DNA from: Litomosoides sigmodontis
Lineage: Eukaryota; Nematoda; Chromadorea; Rhabditida; Onchocercidae
Assembly (NCBI GenBank): GCA_963070105.1
Contig: OY718807.1
Location: 4,313,001-4,377,000, forward strand
DNA: 64,000 nt
Reading direction: 5' to 3'
Shown here piece after piece: positions 28,909 through 41,677 of the stretch. The notes beneath the pieces were generated by a model that saw only the letters and a list, made by a program, of their open reading frames with translations, had not been told where the DNA came from and did no database searches. The position numbers were made by a program, and so were the translations under genes. Positions within the stretch are counted from its first letter, which is position 1. Each line of letters opens with the position of its first letter.

Positions 28909-31900
28909 GGGGGTTTCTTCAAAGAGAATTCTGGTGTTCACCAGTGCTATACTTCTCATTACTGCTAACGGGAAATGGCGGTCGATGGACTTCATTCGGA
29001 CAACGGTCTTTTTAAATGAAGTTAGGTCATTCTGCAATGATAGCTTCGATTCGTTCGTTTCGCCTGAAAGGGATTCTAATCAAATTGCTTACGTGACATT
29101 GCGATCTTCAGAACTGGAAATGAGCACCACAAAATGAACAAATCTGAAATTTCCAACGTCATTGCTTCAAATCACTGAAAGCATTAGATGTCCGATTACT
29201 GATAGCTTCGTCAATCACTGCTGCTACTCCTTTTTGAAGAGATTTCATCAGTTTATCATTTCATTCACTGTCCATTAAATTTAAGCGTTGAGTAAGTGAG
29301 TGATGAAATTTTTGCTTTTTCCTTCCAATTTATGAATGGAAGAAGAAGCAATCGATAGTTGTAAAATATTAGCCAATTAATTTCGGAACTTTTACTGTCT
29401 TTCGCGTTCATTTTTTTATTTTAGAATTTTACGACATATTTAAAAATACAGGAAAATGTTTGAATTATTATATTTTTCCTGTCTAATATTGTTTCAAAAA
29501 CAAATTCATTTTTCCTGTTTGCTAATTCAATTCTTGCTATTTTAAATTTGACGAATATTTTGCGTACTATTTGTGTTAGTGCTCAAGGGCTGTTAAATTT
29601 TTTTGCACAAAATTTTCACACTGATCCATTGTGTTTATCGGATCCGGTTCAGTGTGTAGATTTCCATCAATGTCTCTAACATTACGGAAATTCCTGAACT
29701 AAAAGATTCATTTCAATCAGTCGATAAGTTTTAAAAGTTCATATGCAATGCGCTTTTCATTTTCATTGCCTTGCATTAGGCAAATTCAAAACTTCCTTTG
29801 CTTAATTTATAGACATTTTAAGATTTCATTTATCAGAAGGAAATTTGGAATGCAGAAGGCTGCGGCGGAACATTTATTCCGTTTGATTGATCGGATTATG
29901 CAAGAGAGATAAGAATTCATGTCACAGTACTGAAACAGTAAATTAATTATTACATTGCTAATTTGTTTTGGCTTTGCGTCGAATATTTATTTCATTTCTA
30001 ACAATTGAAAAATTTCTGTTTAATTTTTCATTTGCGTAATTTTCCAACTTTTTTGCTTTGACTTATTTAAGGAAGTTTGATATAGCAGGAAATGAACCAC
30101 CTGTCCCTCTCTCTCTCTCTCTCTACATAAAAGGAAAAAATTCGCTTTCAATTTATTATTTCACATCTATGATGAGAACATTTTTCATTTGATTAGTAAA
30201 GATTTGAATAACTTCTTGATTGAGACAAAGTTAAGTGTTTGATTTTCCGAGGGGTATTTGGAAGTGTTGCTTTTTGCTATCCCACCCGAAACAAGAGGAT
30301 TAGATCAGATGACTTCATTCTTGCTAGTTCTAGTTTGAATTAAAATGACTAGTCTCCTCTTCCATCTCGTTCAGTTGTTTTTTTTATTTATAATTTGTAA
30401 GAAATTATATTTCCTCTACACAAAGCGCCAGTGGCACAGGATAGTGCTTGGGAAATGCTGTACAATTGTTTTGCGTTTTAAATCATTTTCAGCAACAAAA
30501 TTTCTTTACGATGGATGCATCGTGCTTTTTTTCCTTTTTGCAAATATTTTAAAGCAAAATTTAATTTTAAATAAATCTTCCTGCATATATCCGATGTGTG
30601 CAATTTATGCAGCAAAATGCTTTTATCGCTAAATAGAAAATATTTTCTATCTTTATTTTTTTTCTCGAAATTCGGAATAATGCCATTTTCTCTGAGTGGA
30701 AAGGAGGAAGATAAGTGTTCGTTCAGTTACAGATCAAGCAAATTTACCCTTTTGCTTTTGTTTTTTAAATGTTTCAGAAATCTTTCGATTAAAATGTAAC
30801 GGCAATTTTCTTCTTCTCTCTAAATTTCTTTTGCTATGAATTTGAAGATAAGGAGTTTTAGCGAGAATCAGAATTTCAAGCACAAAATGCTCGTCATTTG
30901 TTATCAATAAATTATAAATGATTTCCAAAATCTAATTTGTCTTATGAATGGATCGAAACATTTGGAAAGATAGCAGCACTCTCGGTGAGTGATAATTAAT
31001 CTTCAAGAGAAATTATTGGAAAGGCTGTTCACCTCATTTTAATGATATACTAACTGAATAATAAATGTCAATTTAAGAAAAAAATTTTTTTAAATAAAAT
31101 AGCATGTTAGAGAGAAGGAGAAAAAAATATGTATCAGAGAGTAAGAGTTGATTGAAACAGATTCGTTTCATGGATTGTCGAATGCGTGCATTGTACGACG
31201 ATTGCTTTAAAACTGTATATTACTATTTTAAAGCTGTGTTATTACGTATATTGCATTAATTGATTCATTTATTTCAAAAATTCGAAATTCCCGTTTTAAT
31301 TCGTATTGAGATTTATATCATATTTTTTTGATTAAATACATTTTCAGTAATTTTTGGTCGTTGCATTGCTTTTTTTCCAATGCTAAAACTTCTTACATTA
31401 TTTATTAATCTAATGTCGTTCCGGTTTCTGGATTAGTATCGAATTGGTATTTTTTGTAGTGTGTGTCTTGGCAGTATTAGGTAGGATGATTCGCTTCCTT
31501 AATTATTTTTCTTATTCATTTCTTCCACTTAAGAATGAATCAATTATACGTTGTACACTAAATTGTAAGTATACCAGTTTATCCGGACTTTACTTATCCG
31601 AATTCCAGTCCAACATTTACTAAAGAAAATCGCTAGTACGATTTAGCTAAGGAGCGGTTGGTAAAAAAGAGTGAGGAAGGGGTTGTAATGTCCACCGGTC
31701 GAAATTCATTTCTGTCCAGTTATTAAATCTTGACTGTTTCCCATCCCCACTTATCAACAACCCCGTTCGTTACCATCTCCTCACCATCAGTGGCTAGCTG
31801 TTAATTAATTAACATGAAATGGCTTGATTAGCAACGAGTGTTTACTTCGAAAGTAAAGCTAACATATCGATAGATGCAGCGCAGTAAACGTAATGACTTA

Positions 31901-32151
31901 CTTCCACAACCACTTAAGCTACTCTCAACAGGACTGTTTCATAGCTTAATTTTGAAAGCGAATTCTCAAATGTGTCGTTTTTAAAAATTGCACACATGCA
32001 ATGTGAAGCCAGCGGGAGAAGCTTGCTGTTTCTGTCGCATTTTAAAAATAAAATACTTCATGAAAAAACTTTGTCATAGTTTAGTTTCTCGAATTACTGC
32101 AATTTTACAGTAAAACATAGTTGCAGATATTTGGAAGTTCATTTCCGTCCG

Positions 32152-35100
32152 ATGAAGTGTCACATGTACTCGCTGTTTGCTTTATTTATCATTGTGATTA
32201 ATGGTATGTTAATTTCATTTATTAATTACAATAATTAGCAGACCAATTAAATTTCCTGTTAAATTTTAAAGTTTCAGTATTTGCAAAGGACGTGAGGAAG
32301 TTATGTACCAGCACAGTGGGTAGCCGAAGTTGCGGACAATGTATTAAACAGCATCCGGAATGCGCATGGTGCCTCGATCCGGTCTGATTATTTCTTCCGT
32401 TATTGTTCAGTTTTCAGTTGAAGTACGAAAGATATGATGAAGTCATTTGCGTCCTGAAAATTTTCAAATTTAATATGCGATGTATAAATTAGCTGTCAGT
32501 AACGCAAACTGACAAATATCACTATAAGTTTTATAAAAAAACACTTTAAGGATGCATTGGACATGCGCATTGGACACGTTCAATGATAAGTTCAAATTTG
32601 TAAGACACTTGAAAACTTTTCAAATGTTACAGCATTCGGTGGGCGCGTCACGATGCGACTTGAAGTCCGAATTTCAAGGCAAATGTGCACCATCGTTAAT
32701 CTATTCACCTGCTACAGAAGTTCGAATTGTGCCTCAAAATGTAATATTTATTTCTCAGTATACTGTTTCATTTTTAATTTTTAATTCAAAAAAATTTGGA
32801 AATGCTAAAGTGTTTAAATTTTACAATTTTATAATAATTTTCATCATTCTAAATTAACTTTTTGCTAAGGTTTTATAATTTAAAATGCACAAAATTATGC
32901 TATTATTGGTAGAACATCAGTTGAACTTTTCTTCTAAAAGATAATTAATTATTAACTGCAGAATTTGCCATTAGGAAGCAAACAGGCAGATGCAACAACG
33001 ATTGTACAACTCGAACCACAACAAGTTGTTTTGAGGATGAAGCCTGGTAATCGTAACCATTTAATTTTGCTAAATCTTCTACTTTACTAAAACAATGCAA
33101 GAATTTGACTTGCAGCTTGAAATTCAGGATTTTATAGTTTTACTAGCATTAAATGGAGTTTTACTGTTAAATTTATCGGTTTAAAATTATCACAAAATGT
33201 AAGAAATTATCATTTTTTCTCCTTCCAAACACTTCCAAATTATCATTATAAATGAATTTTGAAAATATCCGCTTATGACTGAATTTAAATGAACTACCAA
33301 AAAGAAGTGTGGTATTCTTTTCTCTTTTTGTTAAAAAAAAAAAATAGATGGATGATGATCAAAAAGAAAGACAGACGCTCGGTTATTTTCATTTTCATTT
33401 TTCGTTTCATCTGCTACTTTACAATATGAATGCAAGCAACAACAATGCTTTGGCGAGCAGTAAATTATCCTTTCTCATGTTCCCACTTTACAATTCAATT
33501 CGGTTCAATTGAGTTCAATTCAAATTCCGCCGCATTAGTGCATCAGCAAGCACAGCTAGTTTGTCTTTAAAGAAAGAGAAAGGTAGAAGCAATGTACCGA
33601 CTTCCCTCATTCCCACTGCTAAGCTAAATTGAGGGCGAAAGTTATAACTCTGTGCTAATTCTGTTAGAAAGCGCCTAAATAGCAAAGTAAACAAAAGCAG
33701 CCAAAGACTAGCGTTCGCTGTGTAAAAAGAGGCAAAGTTAAACGCAATCCTTGAAGAATGCGGAATTTTCAACACTTTCAAAACCAACTACTACTAATGA
33801 CTGAATTCCATGTTGCAACTCTTAATGAACTATGACTATTGCTAGTGCTAATGGCCAGACCAAAAGCGCTTTCACAAATCAAGCAGACAGTGCCAACCAT
33901 TAGTTATAGTTGTCGAAAATCTTTCGAATTACTTTCAACAGAACTGTATCGGTGGGAAATGGGTGAGAAAAAAAGTGCTCATTTGAGGAATTTTCATATT
34001 TTTCATTTCTTTTAGTGTTGAAAAGCAACAATGATTGCTAACCACGTCCACGTTGTCACTAATTTTTACACGTTAATTATTTTCATTCAACTATCTTTCA
34101 TCTTTTAATTCACGTGACCGAATCGTCCGACATAATTTCTCTTATCAGTTACTAACATTTCCTTATTTTCATCTATTTTTTTCTTACTTCCAATCACAAA
34201 ACGCTTCCTGCTAATTACCGCAATTATTTTCACGTAATTAATTAAACAGAAGTACAACATCTCACTTGGTGGGCGTCACCTTTATCATTTTCATTTTTGA
34301 TATAAAAAGTCATGAAATGCTTTGAAAAGTGGTATCAACCGTCTCGTCTTAGAAAGACAATTCAGGGTAAGTAACAGACCACTTAACGATATTTCATTTC
34401 ACTTGAAAGTCATGAAATCAATTGAAATTTTTTCGTGCACTCAAATTCAACATGTTAGTGTGTGTGGGAAAAAAAGTTGCAATATGTAATGTGTGCAACA
34501 ACGCATTTTGAATTGAGTATTTCAGGTGATATCCTGGAAGTGCCATTCAAATATCTTCATAGGCCACAACAATCGAATCAGCGTGATTTCGTTATACAAA
34601 CAAGCGAATTTCGATCGTTGGGTGTCGGTATCGATTTTTCCATTCATTGTGCTGGGTTCGTCTTGTCACATTTGAAATTTAAAATTAAAAATATTGCTAA
34701 TGAACTATCTCCTATACCTATAGACAGTTGTTATAGATAATATCTATAAATATTAGGTATAAATAATATCTAATATCTATCGGTAGGTCTAATGGGAACT
34801 GTTCACATTGATCTTTCACAACATCAATAGGAATCTATTATTCTTACGTAAATTTACATCTCCCATCAGTGTCAATTTTTCAAACTATCAATTGATTCAA
34901 ATTTCATAGTTTAGAAAAAAGACAGGAAGAAATTATGCTTATGTTTTCAGAAAGCGAATACAGGGACGACAATGTCCAAACGTTGCAATCGGCGAACAGA
35001 TCGATTTTTTTGCGAAAGTATCATTAAATGAATGTAAATCAGGAGGCGATATTGCGATTTCTATTGGCGCATATGGCTATCAGACAGTTTCCGCCATGTA

Positions 35101-37276
35101 CATCACACCATCATGTGGCTGCGAATGTGAAAAAATGCAGAATCAGGTAGTCAAAGCTTTTATTCACATCACTTACCTTTAAAGATCTTCACCAACTTTA
35201 TCACACTTTCATTTTTAAGTACTTTTCTGTAGAACAATATTTTTAACACAAATTTTAAATATATTCTTTTTGCACGTACATACTTAAACACGTACGATTG
35301 CTGATTGTTAGATTTTTTTTGCTGTGACTTATTTTGTTAAGTTTTGAAGAATTGCTTTTATTTTTTTCCTCAAACTTTGACTGAATTAATTTAAGTTCAA
35401 AATTGAGCAAATTTTTCTAGGAAAGAAAATCGCCGCTATGTTATGGAGCAGGAGATTTGATTTGCGGCGTATGCGAATGTCATCTTGGCAAGGGCGGCAG
35501 TCACTGCGAGTGTGACTTGAAAGAGCATGGCGTTACGTCCGCGCAGGAGTTAGAAAATAAGTGTCGAAAGTAATAATTAAATCCCTTTTATGTTTAAATA
35601 ATTGAAATTTAAAGAAGAAGATCGTTTAAGTTGCATTATGGCGATATCTATTGTACTTCAAAAAATTTAATTCATACTGTTTATTGCATACATCCATTCT
35701 TTTGCTTGATGAGTAGTTCAATGAAGATGATAACTCTGACCGTACTAACTTGATGTTTGCCTTTATCCTTTCAGAACTCCGAATGATTTAGTTTGCAGCG
35801 GTAATGGTCAATGTAAATGCGGTAATTGTGTCTGCAACGTTGAACATGCAAGCTTAATTAACATTTTATTCATTTAACCTTTAATATTTGAACAGATTCT
35901 GAAATATGAGAACTGTTGTGAATTTGAAAAATCAACTGAAATAGATGCTAATTATCTTTCTTTACTATTCAAGTTTATTTGCTTCTTATGTTTTTTTTTT
36001 CTTCAACAAATCAAATTTTGTAATTTTGAGAAAATATGAGAAAGCAATTTTAAATGAAACTATTTCAGGTCCGTGGAGAGTTTTGCGAATGTGAAAATAT
36101 GTCATGTCCAGTTTTTCAAGGTAGAATGTGTACGGGCCAAGGTGAATGCAGATGTGGCAAATGTCATTGTGAGGAAGGATATGCTGGCGATGATTGTTCG
36201 TGCGCTCTTGACACTTCACCGTGTCGAGAGGGCGGCGTAAGTTTTATGGGACAATTTTTTTTCACTCGAATTGGAAAATTTATACGTGTAATTTTCTTCG
36301 AAGGCATCCATGAAACTTTTGTTTCTGTTTCTCTTCGCAAAAAATACTTCTAAGTAGTTTGGCGCAGTTAAATTAAATATCTGCTTTCTTCCTTTATGTC
36401 TCCATAATTTTACTTTTTTAACTCAATTGGAAAAATTATACGGATAATTTCCTTCAAAAACGTCTATTTTTAAAAATTTTTGGGATTTTAATGATTTTAA
36501 TTGACTTGTCTTAATTATAAATATATTTAGGTTGGTGTGGCTTTTTCTGGAATTTCTGTTCCTTTATTTCAGAAAATTTGTAATGGGCAGGGTACCTGTG
36601 AGTGTGGAAAATGTGTTTGCCATGAAGGCTTCACGGGATTAACTTGTGGGGTGGTGGCGGAAAATGAAGTCTCTGAAGACGAAATGTCCGATTTCGGTGG
36701 GATTGATCAACTGTCGAAAGATGGCGAAGGGAAGGTGGGATATGATCAAAGCCGAGGTGGGAATTTAGATGAAATAACTAATAATGAAGTTAAGGACGAT
36801 GAATATGGTGAACCATCTGATCAAGAATTGCGTGAAGCTGGTGACATGAGGGGTAAAAATAATTAGTAATTTAATTAGCTTCTTTATTAATTCTAAACAT
36901 TTATATTGATTAATATGGTAAATTGTCGTTGTTTTTTTTTGATCAGAAATATACTTTTATGTGGAGCTGATCAAAAATTCGATGAAAGGATGAAATATTA
37001 GTAATTTTGGAATTAAATTAAAGCATTAAGACAGGCAAATATTTAGTTATCGGTTTGCACTAATTTATTTCTCTGCTTTTTGCAGGTGGTGAAATACTGC
37101 CACCTGAAGATGATAGCGATACTGGCGGTATATCAGCTGATTTAGCAACTAATGGAAAAAGTGAAGCTGATAGTGAAGCTATGATAGCACAGGAGGGACA
37201 AACAGGTGGTAGCTTACGGATAAGAAATCATTTCCTCTCTTCGCTAATATGCTTAGTGACACTTTTTTGGCTTTAA
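32152..37276 (+). CDS. Integrin-beta-like protein without betaI domain, putatively GPI-anchored (508 aa)
   Basis: Exons: 32152-32203, 32278-32381, 32633-32740, 32962-33046, 34526-34655, 34951-35146, 35421-35569, 35775-35838, 36069-36236, 36573-36852, 37086-37276. They sum to 1527 nt, all in phase. Domain order: signal peptide (MKCHMYSLFALFIIVING); PSI domain (CGQCIKQHPECAWC, then SRCD); first hybrid strand (IVQLEPQQVVLRMKPGD); second hybrid half (GVGIDFSIHCAG, then GRQCPNVAIGEQIDFF); four cysteine-rich I-EGF modules (CECEK, CSGNGQCKCGNCVC, CTGQGECRCGKCHCEEGYAG, CNGQGTCECGKCVCHEGFTG). The roughly 240-residue betaI/MIDAS domain that interrupts the hybrid domain in integrins is absent. After I-EGF4 there is no beta-tail, membrane helix or NPxY cytoplasmic tail. 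Instead there is an acidic Gly/Ser-rich linker and a short hydrophobic C-terminus after Gly-Gly-Ser, as in GPI signals. Canonical ligand binding and talin coupling are therefore unlikely. It could act as a decoy or adhesion modulator (inference). Confidence 0.88.
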
Positions 37277-37428
37277 ATACCCACAGTTTTTCTATCAAAT
37301 GAGCCAATTCCATTTGAAGCTGATTCTCAGTTCAATGATCTTCTAACACCGTCCTTCCCAACTTCAACCTTTACATTCATTGTTAATTTAAACTCCTGAA
37401 ACTAACGATCTTATTTCACGATTGAAAC

Positions 37429-37434
37429 AATAAA
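37429..37434 (+). terminator. Poly(A) signal AATAAA of the integrin-beta-like gene
   Basis: Canonical hexamer about 150 bp after the stop codon. Confidence 0.65.
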
Positions 37435-37600
37435 GCTTGAGAAGAGAGGAAGGAAGAGGTCAAATCAATCGTAATAAAATTTCAATTTCTTGAAGAAGAG
37501 TATGAAGCGTTGCATTTCGTCTTCGACACATCTCTTCAAGAAAAATGATTTCATTCTCACATCTACCAATGTTTAATTCGCTTTCGTCGTTTATTTTCAT

Positions 37601-37764
<164 letters not shown>

Positions 37765-40137
37765 GGTGAAAAATGCATCCTTCTTCGTTGTATTAAACCG
37801 TGATTCGTTCTTATTTTTAACTGAAACAAATTCCATTTCTAACAAACAAATTTGGTCATTTTGCTGGTTGACAAGTTGGTTGATTATCGCGAAGAATCAT
37901 TTCAGTCAATGGGTCACTTTGCGTCTCACAAAAATGTAAAATTAACAACATCACTTGACTCTCACAGTAAATCTTAATAAACTGCCATCTAAAATTATTT
38001 TTCAACTTTCATTGTTTTATTTTAGTTTTTATTTTATATTTTCTATTGCTCTCTGCTTTCTTATGCTTAAGAAACTTTGTGATAAGTATAAGCAAAGCTG
38101 AGTAGCATGTTCGAAATATTTGAATTGACATAAATTACAGCATTTGAATTGCTTAATTTTAACTTCACAATTTTTTGGTATATTTATACAGTTATTTTAA
38201 AATCACTTTCTTGAAATTACAACAATCGCTTTTTGCAAATTCGTTATTTTAGTTGATTTTTGCAAATAAATGTAGCGACTATGAGCAACTAAATTATTTG
38301 ACATTAAGCATTCACAACTTTCCTCACATTGTTATCAAATCAAAGTTATCTGTTATTCAAAAATTTATGAAATGGCTCGAAGGCAGTATTAGTTGCTTTG
38401 TAATTTATCTTCATCGTATTAAAATCATTTTCAACTTTGAATTATTGTGCTTAAATTTCAGTGTGCCTTGCTTGCCTTATTTTCTTCCAAAAAAAAGTTA
38501 AGTTTCTCCTGTACTGTAATGATTTTTGTAAGCATGTGATTCTCTCTCTAACTTTCATAAGATGAATTATTGTTTTTTTTTAAATTTTAAAAGCTGCTCT
38601 TTTATGTCTATCCAGTTTCATGAGACATTTTCGACTTATGTCATGTTTTAAATGTTGCTTGAATTGAAAATATTTATCGACTGTTTCTAAAAATCAAGAC
38701 CTGAAATGCTACTATAGTTGAATTCATAAAAGTGGAGGATGCCAAGTTCTGCAGTGAAATCTTCCCACATTTGATGGACACCATCGCATAATGGATTCTG
38801 TCTTAGGTTGTCTACCATTTTCACGTAAACCGATTATCACTGATGACACCTATCGGATGATTTTTCATTGTCAAACGGATTCGAAATTACTGGCGTCCAA
38901 CGGTTATTGCTCAAATTAAATTCAATTGAAAATGTCTTATCGTTCATTTCAGAATTTCTAGTACTTTTATTGAGGTTGTCTAATTAGTGTCGCTCTCTGT
39001 TAGAGATTTTCATTATTAATTTAATAAAAATGATGCGATTTAAAATGTCAGGCCTCATTTCACATTTTAATTTATGCAACGTACGTAGTAATTTCCAGTT
39101 TCAGCGCCAGAGAACGAAATGCAGAAGGACGCAGTAATGCTCATGAAATTTACTATCCTCAGCAATTGAGCCGTAAAATCTTTGAAAACTTAAATTTAAC
39201 TTGAATAGTTTCAAAAGAAACTATTAATGGAAATATTCCATAACTTTTGCCTCAATGCAAAGGGAATTTCATGCACATACGCCAAATGAGGTCAAGAACT
39301 ATTTTACTTGCCGTCTGAGAGAGAAAGAGATGCGGCAGAGAGGCAGAGCGATGCGAGGGAGAGGAAAATAAAACTTCTAATATGAAATTATGTATAAAAG
39401 CACTCAACTGAGGCCATTGTTGATCGAGAAAGGAACAATTTAACAGCAATAATTATGAAATCTGACAGTGCGTGCAGAGGAAATTCCGGATGGGAAGAGA
39501 GTGGGCGGTGGTACGGTTGGAATTCCGCCGATCTCAACTGATGCATGCCCCTTGCAATCAGCCCTGCGTGCGACATTTTCATTTCGAAATTTAAAAAAAG
39601 CATAAATTGCATGCTTAAGGGAGTAGTATGGGGGCAATTATGAGTCATTTCAAGAGGAAACGAAGTGGATAAGTTCTGTTGAATCAATAAAATGTAACTA
39701 AGCAACTCAGTTAGGCCGCACAGATTTCGCCAACATTTACCGAGTGTGTACTTCCACTGTCCGTCCCATCATATGTCCTTTGACCTTTATTTACATCATC
39801 ACTAACCTAATTTTAAATTTTAAATGTAAAAATTAAAATGATTAGCAAGCATTTTTAGTTCTAACAAATAATGCATTGATGAAATTATTATAAACAATAA
39901 GTATATAGCAGAAACCACAAATAGTTTAAGGGTTTAATCGCTTTCATCTTCGATAAATTGTACGCAGTTAGTTCATTTTAGTAAAATGGCGATGAACTTT
40001 CTGTGGATCGATCTTTCATTTGATGTAAATTGATGATAACATAACATAAGTTGGATGGATGGGATCGTTCAAAAAAATATTGGGAAGGGAAATTCGAAAT
40101 AATAATCGATATGTTTGAGCATTTTGCATTATTTAAA

Positions 40138-40184
40138 TGGTGGTGGTGGTGGCGGCGGTGGCGGCGGTGCTGTTGGTTGGTTGG
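40138..40184. repeat. TGG/CGG triplet patch, G-quadruplex-capable
   Basis: A run of about ten GG doublets separated by single T or C, followed by GTTGG units, in otherwise AT-rich non-coding DNA. The antisense frame gives an artefactual His/Arg run. Confidence 0.85.
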
Positions 40185-41646
40185 AATTGTGTTGTTTACA
40201 AAAGCAGGAAAGTGTGCTTGCTCGAGTCTGATCTCAACTGGAATGATTCCATCCATTTTACGCTGAACAGAAATGTCTGCTTCTTTCCTCCCATCTTACA
40301 TCCATCCCAACACCCACACATTTTCCATTTTGAGAATTTCCAAATTCTACACAATTCTTTCCAGTTAGTCTGTAGTATACGACAATTGCGCTTCAGAAAT
40401 GCCTCATCCTTTTCATTTATTTCACTTGAAGAGAGAATGGAATTGTGCAAGTGGTGGACGAGAAAATAAGCCATTTGCTGATAAGCTGGTCGTTAGCAAT
40501 AAAACTGTAAAGATAAGTGATGATAGAAGTGGGCGCTTTAACCTAACACATCGATCGGTCTTTCAATTCCACTACGGGCAGCACCTGAACTGATTTCCTT
40601 TTTTTTCATATTTCTCACTAATTTAAGTATTTTGCATAATTGAACTAGTAGTTACCTTACAATGATTGTATTTAAAAATTTCAGAGGATCGACTGAGTCT
40701 GTTCTATTGATCACTATCATCGAACTATTTTTGAACTTTATATTTTTTTCCAAGTTGGGCAGATCAGTCAATTTTCAGTTTATAGTTACTATTTGCCTCT
40801 TATCTATCTTCTCCATCTCCTCCATTTTCGTTTCCACCTCTTTGTTTTCCACTTATGAATTCTATCGATTAATTTAATTTGAAATTATGAGAAACTGAGA
40901 ATGAAAAATCCACATTAGCCTATTTACAGTAAACTTATTGTTATTCAAAATTTCTCGGTCATTTCTCTTCGAAATATAGTTTTCAATTTTGACTTTCAGC
41001 TTTTTTTTTCTCACAGTTTTTCGATGGATTATTCTTTAATACTTTATAATTTAACAATGTCGTATGCTGATTGCATGTTTTAATGATTTCTTCATGATTA
41101 TTCATATGAATTATTTTTAAATCAATTAATTTTTTAAAATAATTTTACTGCGATCACGAACATCATTGCGAAATGTAAATGAGTGATAAATAGTTTGGGA
41201 TGTGTTATTCTTTAATTGAACTATTCTTTGGAAAGTTAAATTAAACGATTGAATAAACAAAAAGTGCAGCAACGATTTAAAAAAAACAAAATCCTTCGTT
41301 GACATTCCATTTAATTCGTTAATTGAATGAATTAATTTTGGAACATTTGAGAGAATTTTTTTTTGTTTAGCTGTTGCAGGAAATTTGTAATTTCGTTTTT
41401 CGTTGCAGAAGAAATCCACTTCTGCAAATGGTACTGATCTCTCAGTTCATAGGATCATTGTAGATTTTCCCTTTGCTTTGTGGCGCTGTTATCAGCTGAT
41501 CGTTATCATTCATTCTACTTTGTCGTAGTATGACAGTTGGATAATAAGTTAGTCAGAGTTGCCAGCCAAGGAGTGCCAAAGGAAGATGTCTCATAAAGTG
41601 TGCAACAACAAAGTCAGTTGACTGAAAGAATAGACAGAAAAAAGTG

Positions 41647-41677
41647 GAAGAGAGAAAGAGAGGGAGAGAGAGAGAAT
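41647..41677. repeat. GA-rich tract
   Basis: Purine run of GA and GGGA units. Confidence 0.88.

Larger units (their letters stand above)
23092..32151. other. Intergenic region, about 9 kb
   Basis: I see no splice-flanked coding sequence on either strand. Open frames of 60-100 codons are present but have random composition. The region contains palindromes near 24.4 kb, a CT tract at 25.8 kb, a hairpin at 27.7 kb and a TG microsatellite at 28.8 kb, listed separately. It includes the presumed promoter of the integrin-beta-like gene. Confidence 0.6.

Noticed and set aside
28798..29137. Cys-Val and His-Thr repeat frames on the two strands
   Set aside because: They are translations of the TG microsatellite; flanks show no coding features. 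The His-Thr frame at 10702-11016 is rejected for the same reason.
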